From Elymus sibiricus (taxonomy: Eukaryota > Streptophyta > Magnoliopsida > Poales > Poaceae), in contig CM077665.1 of assembly GCA_039707655.1 (NCBI GenBank), forward strand, positions 305,598,486-305,662,485: a stretch of DNA of 64,000 nucleotides, given 5' to 3'. The notes under the pieces were generated by a model. It had not been told where the DNA came from. It was given only the letters and a program-made list of their open reading frames with translations, and searched no databases. The position numbers and the translations under genes were made by a program. How positions within the stretch are numbered: the stretch's first letter is position 1; each line of letters starts with the position of its first letter. Below, piece after piece: positions 22,068 through 32,394 of the stretch.

Positions 22068-22936
22068 TGTCAGATTTCGAGCTCCGCAAAACCCAAGAGG
22101 TTCGAACCCAGGGGCGTGTGCGGAGATCCCCACGGCTTCGACCTCATGCTCGCCGCTCGGCAATCTAGCCCAACGAACTCACTCAAACGAGGGGAAGAAG
22201 ACTAGCACACGAGGATTTACCCAGGTTCAGGCCGCTGCGAAGCATAAAACCCTACTCCTGCTTTTGGTGGATTGCCTCATGAGGAGGTTTGTGGAGGAAC
22301 TAGTACAGTGCTCAGTTGCCTCGCGAGGGCACTCGGGTGGTGTGTTTTTATCCCCCCCCCCCACTGCGGAGCAGTCTAGCCTCTATTTATAGTGGCCCGG
22401 GTCCTCTTCCCTTATCGCAATGGCGGGAAGGGATCCCACAGCGGCCAAATTCGAAGGGGGACAAGGAGTACACCTTATCCTGACGAAAGGTGGTCTTCGC
22501 CTGCAAAGTAGCCGGGGTGATGCAGAGGTGGGCTCGGCGATGACGTCCGTCCTGCGGGGCTCGTGGTCTTGGTCTCATTGCGCCAGAATGGAAACCTTTG
22601 GGGGGTGCTTTGGGAACCTGCATACGTCCTTGCCTCCTTTGCACCAAAGAGGAAACTGTCTCCTCTATGCGCGATGGTGCCCACCTGGCCCGGCTTGCGT
22701 TATGCTTGACCTCCTAAGGCCGAGCATTGAGTAGAGATCTCCGCCGCTCAGGAGGGCCCCTGGGAAGGCCTCTTCCCTCTGAGTGTCTTGGCGCCGTCTC
22801 CCTTGCGAGCGCGGGGCTCTCGCGAGGGCCTTGTCTTGAGTGAGGCCGCGTTGGGCCGTACTAGGCCTCCGTAGTGGGCCACGCCCTGGGTCGCAGGCAG
22901 GCAGTTCTGGGTACCCCCATTCCCAGGACGCCGACA
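22068..22936 (-). repeat. Gypsy B 3' LTR
   Basis: 869 bp. On the element's strand it starts TGTCGGCGTCC and ends in CTGACA. A TATA box, CTATAAATAG, reads on the minus strand at 22383-22392. A PPT-like GC-rich tract (22937-22950) lies at its inner edge. Confidence 0.88.
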
Positions 22937-23258
22937 GTAGCCCCGGGCCCAAGGCGTGCTCGGGCTGGCTTCGGGGCGAAGCCGGAGAAGATAGCCCGAA
23001 GCGCCGCGGGCCCCAAATGCTTGCGAGCCCAGTGTGTCGCATGGAAAATAACGAGGCGCGGACGCCTCCACATCCCCATGGCGCCTCGACAACCGCTCCG
23101 TCTGACCAGCAACCGACGCACGTCGCAGGGCCATCATTGCCCAGGATGGGGGGAGGTGCCGGTTGGCCTCCACCCGGCTATAAATGGACGGAGGGAACGG
23201 AGCCCCCAACCCATTCCTACTTCTCGCTCCCCCGCCTTCGTCCTCCGCCTCCTTGATC
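22937..23258. other. Gypsy B 3' internal sequence and antisense promoter region
   Basis: GC-rich with no supportable ORF on either strand. It ends in the TATA box and leader of the antisense gene. Confidence 0.5.
23179..23185 (+). promoter_or_regulatory. TATA box of the antisense gene in Gypsy B
   Basis: CTATAAATGG at 23178-23187 on the plus strand, 80 bp before the ATG at 23259. In GC-rich surroundings a perfect TATAAAT is conspicuous. It reads toward the AT-hook/B3-like ORF and against pol. Confidence 0.5.
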
Positions 23259-23942
23259 ATGATGCCGGCGAGGAGGTTTTCTGCTTTCGAGAAGGGGAAA
23301 TCCTGCCTGGAAGGGGGGGACCAACAGCCTTCCAAGAGGAGCCGGGGTCGTCCTTGCAAGTATGCCGAGGCGTCGACAGCGGCGCCCCGTGGGCGCGGCC
23401 GCGCGTCCGCGAGGGCTGGTGCCTCTACTGGCGCAGCCGGAGGCGGCGGCCGTGGCCGAGGAGGGAGACCCGCAGTTGGTGCTCGGCCACCGCGCCCGCG
23501 GGCCCGCACAGCCGATACGGGCCAGGAGTTCCTGGTGTTGGTGGAGAGGCCGGCGATCACCTGGTTGCAGCTCCCGCGCTTCTTCGCGGAGACGCTGCGG
23601 GTTAATGAGCCCACAGGTCTGTGGCTGTAGGCCGATGGTTGTTGCAGCGGCATGTTGTGGGTGGAGGTCGAGGTTACCCCCGCAGGCAACACCTTCTTGA
23701 GCCGTGAGTGGAAGACCTTCGCCCGCGCCCACGGCCTGGAGGGGAGGCTTACGCTCCACTTCAAGCACGACTGCGCCACGGCGCTTTTCGTCAAGATCTT
23801 CGGGGAGGACGGTAGGCGCTTGGGGTGCTGCCCGGAGGGCGGCGGCGGCGACCTTGGAGGTGAGCTTGCCCTTGGCGACGGCCGCCATGCTTCCAGCAGC
23901 AGCGACACATCCTCCGAGGAGAGTCCGAGCGACGACAGCTAG
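23259..23942 (+). pseudogene. Antisense ORF: AT-hook plus B3-like DNA-binding protein
   Basis: On the strand opposite to pol, ATG at 23259 opens a 228-codon frame broken once by TAG at 23628-23630 (codon 124). Residues 25-35 (SKRSRGRPCKY) hold the RGRP core of an AT-hook. A Gly/Arg/Ala/Pro-rich stretch follows. About residues 89-195 read like a plant B3 domain: hydrophobic strand EFLVLVERP, then LPRFFAETL, then WVEVEVTPAGNTFL, REWKTFARAHGL, LTLHFKHD and LFVKIFGEDG. This order of strands and helices, with the Trp...Phe-Ala...His-Gly-Leu segment, is the B3 pattern. The tail is Ser/Asp-rich. The stop sits inside the domain, so this copy is probably dead. Extra antisense ORFs are known from Tat-lineage elements; a B3 fold here is my inference. 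The minus-strand ORFs across it are shadows. Confidence 0.6.
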
Positions 23943-25413
23943 GACGCACTGCCACGTCGGCATGCTCGGACTTCGGGGGGTAGCCAGCCGCGACGGCGCC
24001 GCTCCCCCGCCCGGGAAGCGGCTACGCCGGCGTGCCACCACAGCCCCGTCAAGGAGGAGGAGGACTCCGACTGAGCGCTGGCGCGCCGGAGCCGGGGCCT
24101 CAGGAGTGGTAGCCCCCAGGGGGGGCTCCTTCGCCTTCTTATTCCTTTCCTTTCCCTGTAACCAAAAAAAATCATGGGGGGCCCTTCTGGACGTGTAATG
24201 AACTTTGGCGCTTGCGCCCTTATATTAGCACTCTCATCATGTATTTCGGTCCCTGTGTTACTATTAATCGAGACTTCCTGTTGGTCGTGGTTAGGGTACT
24301 TAGCTCGATGCGTCCGCGGTGGGTTTCTGCGTCGTGAGGTCTGGCAGTGGCACCTGGGGAGCTTGGGGGGTTCGTCCTTCCTGTGAGTGAGGCGGTTTGG
24401 GGGCCCTTTCAGCACTCTATGTTTGTGGGGCCCAATCCCGCGCATGCCCCGACCACCGTTGGGGCATCCGAATCACCTGGACGAGACCAAGGGGCGAGGC
24501 CTCGACCGCCGTTGGGGCGTCCGGATCACCAGCACGACACCAAGGGGCGTGGAGCTACGCGATCAGTGAGGCGCCTGAGGCGCGTTGCTCAGGAGCCCCC
24601 CTTGACGCTCAAGCGGCGCTCTACGTCGGCGGGGCCCAATCCTGCGCATGCCTCGACCGCCGTTGGGGCGAACGGATCACCAGGACGAGACCAAGGGGCG
24701 AGGCCTCAACCGCCGTTGGGGCGTCCGGATCACCAGGACGAGACCAAGGGGTGAGAAGCTATGTGATCAGTGAGGCTCCTGAGGCGCGTTGCTCAGGAGC
24801 CCCCCTTGACGCTCAAGCTGCCACCATACCTTTTCGGCAGTTCCTGCCCAGGAGGCGTGAGCCTCCAGAGGCTCTAAGATAGCGCGCCGGGCCGTGGCGG
24901 AGCCCCCGAGCGAGGGTGAGGCGGCACACGCCTACTAGCTCACTCGAGAGCACCACGCAAGGACCAGGACGCCAAGGCCACGCGGGGACCAGGACGCCAA
25001 GGCCTTGGTGAGGTGTGCGCACCGTGCCAGTAGCCCCCGCTCGCGGGGCGCGAGAGGGAGAGGCTGGCAGGTGTTAACCCGGAGAAAGAAACTTCAAGAT
25101 AGAAAACTGCAAGGAGAAAATCCCCGCCCCTTTTTCTTTAAATATAGTTGAAAAGCCTCGAGTTTCATTCCAGAAAAATGGCAAATTCGAATACAAGAAA
25201 AGCAAAGAACAGCCGCATCCGGCACCTAGGCTAGTCTTCGTCTTCCCCCAGCGTGGAGCATAGGGCATCCACGTTGCGTGGGCATAGTCATTGGAGGACA
25301 GTGTTGTCCGCCAGCGCGGAGCATGGGGCTTCCACTTGGGCATGGGTGGGAACCCCTTCGCGTCCTCGGGGGGCTCCGGGCATATACAGCCCACTCATTA
25401 TTATGTGAGAGTG
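23943..25413. other. Gypsy B region between integrase and antisense gene
   Basis: No credible gene. It contains the 204-bp tandem repeat (24425-24820) and a 25-bp direct duplication of GGACCAGGACGCCAAGGCC at 24961 and 24986. The AT-richer part at 24150-24300 could be the 3' untranslated part of the antisense gene. ORFs across the repeats arise from their GC-rich period. Confidence 0.5.
24425..24820. repeat. Tandem repeat, period 204 bp, about two copies
   Basis: GGGGCCCAATC at 24427 recurs at 24631, and CGCGTTGCTCAGGAG at 24581 recurs at 24785, both 204 bp apart. Within each unit a shorter segment with CCGTTGGGGCGTCCGGATCA occurs twice (about 50-65 bp apart), so there are two levels of repetition. 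Confidence 0.75.
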
Positions 25414-26582
25414 TCACGGGTAGAACTTGCAGAGGTGCTGGATGTTCCAGGCATTCTGGATGGGCACCCCGTCCTGAGTCTCCAGGCGCACGGCGCTAGG
25501 CCTGGAGACGCGGGCGACCCTGAACAGGCCCTCCCACATGGGCAAGAGCTTGTGCAAGCCCTCCCTAGAAAGGACCCGCCTCAGGACGATGTCTCCGACT
25601 TCGAGGGTCCTAGAGCGGACGTTACGGCAATGGTAACGCCGCAGCACCTGCTGGTACCTCGCAGCTTGGAGTGAGGCTTGGCGACGGGCCTCCTCCCCAA
25701 GCACGAGGTATGTCCCCCGCGAGGCATCCTGACGCTCCTCGTCGAATGCCAAGACCCGCGGGGATCGATGCTTGACCTCGTGTGGGAGGATGGCTTCAGC
25801 TCCGTAGACTAGGAAGAATGGGGTCTCGCCGGTGGGCTTAGTCGCAGTGGTGCGGATGAACCACAACATGGACTGAAGCTCATCGAGCCAACCCCTGCCA
25901 CAGGCCTCGAGCTTCTTCTTGAAGCTCCTTGCCTTGAGGCCCCATAGGACCTCCGCGTTGGCGCGCTCTGCCTGACCGTTGCTTCGTGGGTGCGCCACTG
26001 AAGCGTAGCATATCTGCGTTCCAAGGTTAGTACAATAGGTCCTGAAAAGGTTGCTTGTGAACTGCGAACCGTTGTCGGTGATGATGCGGTTGGGGAGGCC
26101 AAAGCGGCTCACGAGGCCCTTGATAAACTTGACGGCCGACCCGGCGGGGATGGTGCGGACGGGCTCCACCTCCGCCCACTTGGTGAACTTGTCAATGGCG
26201 ACGTAGAGGTAGCGGTATCCGCCGGCCGCTCGCGGAAAGGGCCCCAGTATATCCAACCCCAGACCGCAAAGGTCCAGGAGAGTGGGATGGTCTGGAGGCC
26301 CTGCGCGGGATGATGAATCTGCTTGGCATGGAACTGGCAAGCCTCGCAGGACCGGACCAGCTCGATGGCGTCGTTGAGCATCGTAGGCCAGTAGAAGCCA
26401 GTGCGGAGCGCCTTCCCTACAAGGGTGCATGACGAGGAGTGGTGTCCGCAGTCTCCTCCGTGGATGTCGGCCAGCAGCTTACGCCCCTGTTCTCCAGACA
26501 CGCATCGCAACGCGACGTCGTTCGGGCGCCTGCGGTATAGCTCGCCGTCCCGCAAACAATAAGCTGTGGCCTGTTGTACCAC
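25414..26582 (-). pseudogene. int: Gypsy B integrase
   Basis: Read from 26582 downward. The zinc-binding part has HGGDCGHHSSS and CEACQFHAK (H-H-C-C type), then a frameshift near 26275 within the WTFAVWG segment. The core continues in a second frame with Asp in LDILGPFPRA, Asp in ITDNGSQFTS and Glu in NGQAERANAEV. The C-terminus has LEVGDIVLRRV and ends NIQHLCKFYP at 25414. The catalytic triad is intact although the frame is split. No chromodomain is seen. Confidence 0.85.
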
Positions 26583-26684
26583 ACGCTCTGCGTCTTCCTC
26601 CTTTTCTGGTAGTGTGTCGTGGAGCAGGTACGTCTTGAACTCCTGTGTCCAGTCGTCGGCCTGGGGCTCCAGCGCCAGGAGCAG

Positions 26685-28325
26685 TCAGGCTCCTGAGGCC
26701 GGGCCACAAGTTGGAGCCCCCGAGGGCGGTGCTAGGGGTAGCTCTTCACTCTGCGGCGCCTGGTCCACGGTTGGGGGTGCCGCGGATGGCTTGAATAGCC
26801 GTTCCTCGAAGACGCCCGGCTCCTGAGGCTCGCGACACGACGCCCTCTTGGCGATGTCATCGGCCTCCTTGCTCGCGCCGCGCGGGATGTGCTGCAATTC
26901 CAAGCCCTGGAAACGCTTTTCAATCTTACGTACCTCTTCCAAGTATGCCTCCATGTGCTCGTCCTTAGGCGCATACTCCTTGTTGGAGAAGTTGACGACG
27001 AGTTGGGAGTCGCCCTTGATGGTGAGGCGATGAATCCCCAACGCGGCCGCGGCCTTGAGGCCAGCAATCAAGCCCTCATACTCCGCGATGTTGTTGGAGA
27101 CCTTCTCGCCATGCTGGAAGCAAAGCTGTATGGCGTAGTAGAGCTTGTCCCCGGTTGGGGAGATGAGTACAACTCCGGCCCGCGCTCCCCTGCGCGCGAA
27201 GGCCCCATCGAAGTGCATGATCCAACCATCAGGCTCTTCGTCGCCGGGGGTGAGGGACTGGCCCTCGCCCAGCCCTCGGTCGGGAGCGTCCGTCCACTCA
27301 GCCACAAAGTCCGCCAGGGCTGCCCCCTTGATGACCCTGGTTGTGCTGAACTCTAACTCGAAGGCCTGAAGCTCGATGTTCCATTCTGCGACCCTCCCTA
27401 CGGCATTGGGGTTGCGCAGCACTTTCTCCAATGGATACGCAGAGACGACCATGATGGGGTGGCCCTGAAAGTAATGGCGCAGTTTCCTTGAAGCGACGAG
27501 AAGCGCGAGTAGGAGCTTCTGCTGCATAGGGTAGCGCAAGCGCGCGTCCCGTAGTACGGTACTGACGTAGTACACCGGGTGCTCGATGAGGGAGAAGCCT
27601 TCCGCGCCGCCCCGCTCCGCAGCGGGCTCATGAGATCCTGGTGCCTCGGGGGTCGCCGGGGCGGCCGAGGCCTCAGGAGCGTCGTCTTGAAGAGGTGAGG
27701 GCTTCGGGGCATCCTGTGGGTCACCTTGCTTCGTGTCGGGGGACCCGCCTGAGCCTGAGGGTGTTGCGCACACGCCGGCACGCTTCTCCCTGACCGCCAC
27801 GAGCGCAGCACTGGCGGAGTGCGGGGTGGCAGCCAGGTATAGCAATAGGGGCTCCCGAAGGCGGGGCGCCACCATCACTAGCGGGCTCGTGAGGTACCGC
27901 TTGAGGTCCTCGAATGCCGCGTCTGCCTCCGGGGTCCATTCGAAGGGGCCCTTCCTCTTCATGAGCTTGAAGAACGGCAGGGCACGCTCGCCAAACTTGG
28001 AGATGAAGCGTCCCAAGGAGGTCACACAGCCCGCCAGCTTCTGCCTTTCCTTGAAGGTCTGAGGCGGACTCATCTTGCTTATAGCCTTGATCTTCTCTGG
28101 GTTTGCCTCGATCCCCCGGTGCGACACTAGGAAACCGAGCAGTTTGCCCGACGGGACCCCGAAGACACACTTCTCGGGGTTCAGCCTCAGGCTCACTCGC
28201 CGCAGGCTGGCGAACGTCTCCTCCAGATCCTCGATCAGGGTCTTGGCTTCTCGCGACTTGACCACGATGTCGTCGACGTAGGCCTCCGCGTTCCTCCCGA
28301 GCTGCTGCCCCAGGGCGATGTGCAT
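26685..28325 (-). pseudogene. pol: Gypsy B reverse transcriptase C-part, RNase H and second RNase H
   Basis: A 546-codon open frame. It starts in the RT palm with EAYVDDIVVKS (YVDD at 28269-28280, catalytic Asp pair intact), followed by the thumb, with RLNPEKCVFGV and LGFLVSHRGIEANP. RNase H comes next (HPVYYVSTVLRDA, KLLLALLVASRKLRHYF) with an Ala/Pro/Glu-rich insertion of about 60 residues between RT and RNase H. Then comes a second, archaeal-type RNase H with Asp in MHFDGAFARRG, Glu in NIAEYEGLIAGL and Asp in IKGDSQLVV. The double RNase H is a hallmark of the Tat lineage. The frame stops at 26685 before integrase. The usual RT start lies upstream, behind two stops. Confidence 0.85.
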
Positions 28326-28327
28326 CA

Positions 28328-28643
28328 GCTGCTAGAAGGTTGCGCTGGCGTTCCGTAGCCCGAAGGGCATTCACGTGTAGCAGAACACACCGCACGTGGT
28401 GAGGAAGGCCGTCTTCTCGACGTCCTCCACCGCCATCTTGATCTGATGGTAGCTAGAGAAGGCGTCCAGGAAGCATAGGAGGTCGCACTCGGCGGTGGAG
28501 TCCACTATCTGGTCGATGTGCGGCAGCGGGAACGGGTCTTGGGGGCAAGCCTTGTTAAGGTTCGTGAAGTCGACGCACATGCGCTCCTTCCCGCACTTCT
28601 TCGGGACGACCACTGGGTTGGCCAGCCACTCCAGGTATTGCAC
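28328..28643 (-). pseudogene. pol: Gypsy B reverse transcriptase N-part
   Basis: 28643-28371 encodes YLEWLANPVVVPKK, RMCVDFTNLNKACPQD and CFLDAFSSYHQIKM, the fingers and first catalytic Asp of the palm. In-frame stops at about 28368-28370 and near 28332 separate it from the rest; between them the frame reads MPFGLRNASATF. Only point mutations divide this part from the YVDD part, so they were one gene. Confidence 0.8.
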
Positions 28644-28646
28644 CTC

Positions 28647-29552
28647 TCAGATAACTCCGGCCTCCTTCCGCTTGCCGACCTCCTGGGCGATGAACGCCTG
28701 CTTCTCATGAGCCTGCCTTCTCGCCTTTTGCTTTACCGGACGTGCGTTAGGGCACACCATCAGGTGGTGCTCGATCACATCCCTCGGGACACCCACCAGG
28801 TCGGATGCGTTCCACGCAAACGCATCCTTGTTTGCACGGAGGAAGGCCACCAACGCCTCCTCCTGCTCCGGAGGGAGGCCGGCGTCGATGGTGAAGGTGA
28901 GGCCAGGGTTCTTGTCGTCTACAAGCACCTGCTTCGTCTCAGCCCGGTTTTGAGAGAACAGCTGCTTCTTCACTGGCACGGCGTCGACGGCGCCCCCAGC
29001 GTCCTCCGAGGCCTGCGCGGCATCCCCAGCGTTGGGGCGCGCCGCCGCCGCCGCCTTGTAGGCGAGCTTGAGTGCGCTGACCGCGTCCTTTGCGTCTCCG
29101 GCGACGGAGAGGATGCCGTTGCTCCAAGGCATCTTGATGATGTTGTAGCCCGGGTGCGTTGCCGCCATGAACCTGGCGAGGGCGGGGTAGCCAAGTATTG
29201 TGTTGTAAGGGAGGTGGATGTGGGCGACGTCGAAGTCGATCTGTTCGGTGCGGTAGTTGTAGCGGGTGCCAAAGGTGACGGGGAGGCGCACCCGCCCCAA
29301 GGGGGCGACGGAGCCCTTGGCCACCCCAGAGAAGGGCCTTGAGGGTGCGAGCTAGTCGTAGGGCACCTGTAGCGCGTTGAAGGTCTCCACGGACAGGACG
29401 TTGAGGCCGGCCCCGCCGTCTATGGGGGTCCTGGTGACGGCCACGCTGCTTATGGTCGGTGTGCACAGCATGGGGAGCGTACCGGCGGCAGCCGTTGTTC
29501 TGGGATGGTCATCGGGGCCGAAGGTGATGTCAACCTCCGACCACGTTCGAGG
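28647..29552 (-). pseudogene. pol: Gypsy B protease and connection to RT
   Basis: Starting near 29552 the minus strand reads EVDITFGPDDHP, then the protease with IDGGAGLNVLS (Asp-Gly-Gly, the form usual in this lineage). A stop near 29355 follows, then VAPLGRVRLPVTFG, TILGYPALARFMA and a linker to EAGVI at 28647. The Lys/Ala-rich connector (AYKAAAAARPNAGD) and PGLTFTIDAGLPPEQEEALVAF lead into RT. One stop breaks the protease. Confidence 0.75.
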
Positions 29553-29732
29553 CTACGGGGCCTCGAGCCGTGGCCGAACCGCGCTCGCCTGGCGGAGGAA
29601 CTGCTTGACCTGGCGGTTGGTGGCGGGTGCCTGCGATCCGTCGAGGATGCATGCGACCGCAGGGTCGGCCAGGCAAGCCGTGGCGCCGCCGCACGCCAAG
29701 GGCTCCCTGGCCTCGGAGGTTATGCCGGCCAT
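29553..29732 (-). pseudogene. gag: Gypsy B gag remnant
   Basis: ATG at 29732 (minus) opens 59 codons, starting MAGITSEAREPLACGG. After DGSQAPATN it reads RQVKQFLRQA, which looks like the C-terminal segment of Tat Gag just before protease. The capsid domain that should lie between is absent, so a deletion probably joined the first ~35 codons to the end of gag. A stop at 29553 follows. Confidence 0.55.
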
Positions 29733-29787
29733 GGAGCTGATGAATTGAGGCCTGACTGTAGCCGCGGATGGAGTGGCTTCGACACGC

Positions 29788-29805
29788 CCCCTACTTGGTG
29801 CGCCA
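29788..29805 (-). promoter_or_regulatory. Gypsy B primer-binding site
   Basis: On the minus strand TGGCGCACCAAGTAGGGG begins two bases inside the LTR. It starts with TGG, as a PBS must to pair with a tRNA CCA end. I do not assign the tRNA. Confidence 0.6.
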
Positions 29806-29807
29806 AA

Positions 29808-30671
29808 TGTTGGATTTCGTGCTCCGCAAAACCCAAAAGGTTCGAACCCAGGGGCGTGTGCGAAGATCCCCACGACTTCGGCCTCAAGCTCGCCGCTCGG
29901 CAACCTAGCCCAACGAACTCACACAAACGCAAGGAAGAAGACTAGCACACGAGGATTTACCCAGGTTCGGGCCACTGCGAAGCGTAAAACCCTACTCCTG
30001 CTTTTGGTGGATTGCCTCGCGAGGAGGTTTGTGTAGGAACTAGTACAGTGGTCAGTTGCCTCGCGAGGGCGCTCGGGTGGTGTTTTTTTATCCCCCCCTC
30101 CGCGGAGCAGTCTAGCCTCTATTTATAGTGGCCCGGGTCCTCTTCCCTTATCGCAATGGTGGGAAGGGATCCCACAGCGGCCAAATTCGAAGGGGGACAA
30201 GGAGTACACTTTATCCTGACGAAAGGTGGTCTTCGCCTGCAAAGTAGCCGAGGGTGATGCAGAGGTGGGATCGACGATGATGTCCATCCTGCGGGGCTCA
30301 TGGTCTTGATCTCGTTACGCCGGAATGGAAACCTTTGGGGTGCTTTGGGAACCTGCATACGTCCTTGCCTCCTTTGCACCAAAGAGGAAACTGTCTCCTC
30401 TGTGCACGCTGGTGCCCGCCTGGCTCGGCTTGCGTCATCCTTGACCTCCCGAGGCCGAGCATTGCGTAGAGATCTTCGCCGCTCAGGAGGGGCCCTGGGG
30501 AGGCCTCTTCCCTCTGAGGGTCTTGGCGCCGTCTCCCTCGCGAGCGCGGGGCTCTCACGAGGGCCTTGTCTTGACTGAGGCCGCGTTGGGCCTTACCAGG
30601 CCTCCGTAGTGGGCTACGCCCTGGGTCGCAGGCAGGCAGTTCTGGGTACCCCCATTCCCAGGACGCCGACA
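29808..30671 (-). repeat. Gypsy B 5' LTR
   Basis: 864 bp, homologous to 22068-22936. A TATA box (CTATAAATAG on minus) is at 30119-30128, a plausible position for the promoter of the element. It is followed by TSD AAGAG at 30672-30676. Confidence 0.88.
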
Positions 30672-30676
30672 AAGAG

Positions 30677-31108
30677 TGAGCAAATGGAACTTCTCATTAA
30701 CACCATCCAAGGTATGCAGAAGGACATCAAGAACATCTTGCTAAATCAAGAGAGCCTTGAGAGGATAGTGGAAGATAAGTTCACTACGATGAACAGCAAG
30801 GTGGATGGGTTGACGAAGACTGTGGATGAACTCAAGAAGTAGATCCAGTGCCTAGCCCTCCTTCCTCTAATGATGATGATAGTCCACCTCTCAGGACCAA
30901 CACTCAGTTCAAGACCCATTCCAGAACTAAGACTTCATCAGCACCTGCCACAGCTCCATCAGTTCCTCTTGCACCTACAGTGTCTACTCCACCACCACAG
31001 AGGACTTCAATCGAAGCATTTGCTGATGCACTTCTCTCGACTCCATCGATAGCCACAAGAGCAGCTTCATTATCACATGGAGGAGACCATGCCCAGAGCG
31101 ATGATTAG
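30677..31108 (+). pseudogene. Copia ORF2, 3' part
   Basis: The frame entering from 22067 resumes with EQMELLINTIQGMQKD and NQESLERIVEDK, a helical, coiled-coil-like segment, and reaches TAG at 30840-30842. The C-terminus continues one frame over from 30848 (PSPPSSNDDDSPPLR, then a Thr/Pro/Ala-rich tail ending GGDHAQSDD at 31108). The end of ORF2 therefore carries a stop and a small frameshift. Confidence 0.6.
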
Positions 31109-31174
31109 CTCTACAGCTTTGAACTTTTTGGTAACTTGTTGCCAAAGGGGGAGATGTTATAGATCATAGGGTTT

Positions 31175-31210
<36 letters not shown>

Positions 31211-31613
31211 TTTTGCATTTTGATTCCTCTCTACTGTTTAAAAACATTTGCTTTATTGTTCGTTTGAAAACTTTGTTGGTGTTTGATCATATACTTTTGT
31301 GTGATGCTACTACTTTGCTATCTTTGAGATGTCTATATGATGATCATTCACTTAATGTTTGGTGTGATGTGCTTATGCAATTCATTCATATTATTTTGTG
31401 CGCACCACCAAGTTGTATGTGACATGGAAGAGTGACCCATGATCCTAATCGATTGTGCATTTGCATTCAAATGCAAATTTAAAATAATACACAAATTTAG
31501 GGGGAGCTTTTGCTTATCACATACTTCTCAAAGCGACGATGCTATTCATTAATTATATCTTTTATCGGAGCTTTGATATATATGTTGTCATCAATTACCA
31601 AAATGGGGGAGAT
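31109..31613 (+). other. Copia 3' internal region with GA microsatellite and PPT
   Basis: Non-coding. (GA)n runs from 31176 to 31208. PPT-like AAAGGGGGAGATG lies at 31144, and the true PPT AAATGGGGGAGAT (31601-31613) abuts the LTR. GGGGGAGC occurs again near 31501. Confidence 0.7.
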
Positions 31614-31992
31614 TGAAAGCACAACTTCTCCCTATGTGGTTTTGGTAATTAATAACAACATATATTTCATTGGACTAATATTTCAACCAAGTGTACCTCA
31701 GGAAAAGGTTTAATGATGGGTTGGATAAAGGATTGTGTGGAGAAACTCACCAAGGAAAGGAAGGAATAGGATTGGCCATGCTTCAAGCAACAAGACTCTA
31801 CATTTTATATTTTGTGAGAAATCACTTTGAGTCCATAGGAAAGCCAATACTATTAAAAGGGGATGAGGTAAATATGATGATCTAGTTGCTCAAGTGCTTA
31901 GAGATTAGCCACCAAAAATACTCACCCACTTTCCCACACATATCTTCTGTCCAAAGTCATAAGTCAAAATTCAATGACACCAACATTCCAAT

Positions 31993-32352
31993 TCGGATCC
32001 ACCGAGTTTTCCCTATGCAGAAGCCAAACCAAACCCTAGCATCTCGGTACTACGAACATTCCATTCGGTGCAACCGAAACCAGTGACCAACTCTCTGTTA
32101 GCCATTGTCAAGAATCGGTCCCACCAAGTCTTGAGAATTGGTCTCACCGAGTGTTTGACCAACTCTCTGTTAACCAGTTTCTTGAAATCGGTCCCACCGA
32201 GTTTGAGGAATCGGTCTCACCGACTTTTGGTAACTGCCTAGGTCACCCATATCGGTACCACCGAGATTCATATATCGGTCTCACCGAAAACGCCAAAGTT
32301 GCCACATTTTGCACTAGTCGGTGCAACCGAGTTTTCGCTTCAGTTTCACCGA
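31993..32352 (+). repeat. Cluster of interrupted palindromes TCGGT-NNN-ACCGA in the LTR
   Basis: Starts at 31993, 32065, 32115, 32138, 32188, 32211, 32252, 32275 and 32318, with a degenerate one at 32341. Six are exact (32065, 32188, 32211, 32252, 32275, 32318). The central triplet is CTC, CCC, GCA or ACC. The cluster ends about 40 bp before the TATA box, so it occupies the U3 promoter. Confidence 0.85.
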
Positions 32353-32394
32353 GTTGGGCAATAATGTTGTAACGGTTGGATTTTTAGAGATACC

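Larger units (their letters stand above)
22068..30671 (-). mobile_element. Gypsy B: Tat-lineage Gypsy element with internal deletion
   Basis: 8.6 kb. LTRs lie at 22068-22936 and 29808-30671, with TSD AAGAG. On the minus strand the order is 5' LTR (right), PBS, a small gag remnant, protease, RT, RNase H, a second archaeal-type RNase H, integrase, and a long 3' region holding an antisense gene and tandem repeats. The second RNase H, the antisense ORF and the DGG-type protease point to the Tat branch (Grande/RIRE2-like). Most of gag is missing and pol carries stops and a frameshift. The LTR pair differs by about 5-6 percent in the sampled part. GC content is far above that of the surrounding elements. 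Confidence 0.88.

Noticed and set aside
22748..24041. Long minus-strand ORFs (386 and 274 codons) in Gypsy B
   Set aside because: Low-complexity Pro/Arg/Ala composition; they are the complement of the antisense AT-hook/B3-like gene and its GC-rich flanks.
31176..31208. (GA)n run as a possible regulatory GAGA element
   Set aside because: A plain microsatellite in non-coding retrotransposon sequence; nothing else supports regulation.
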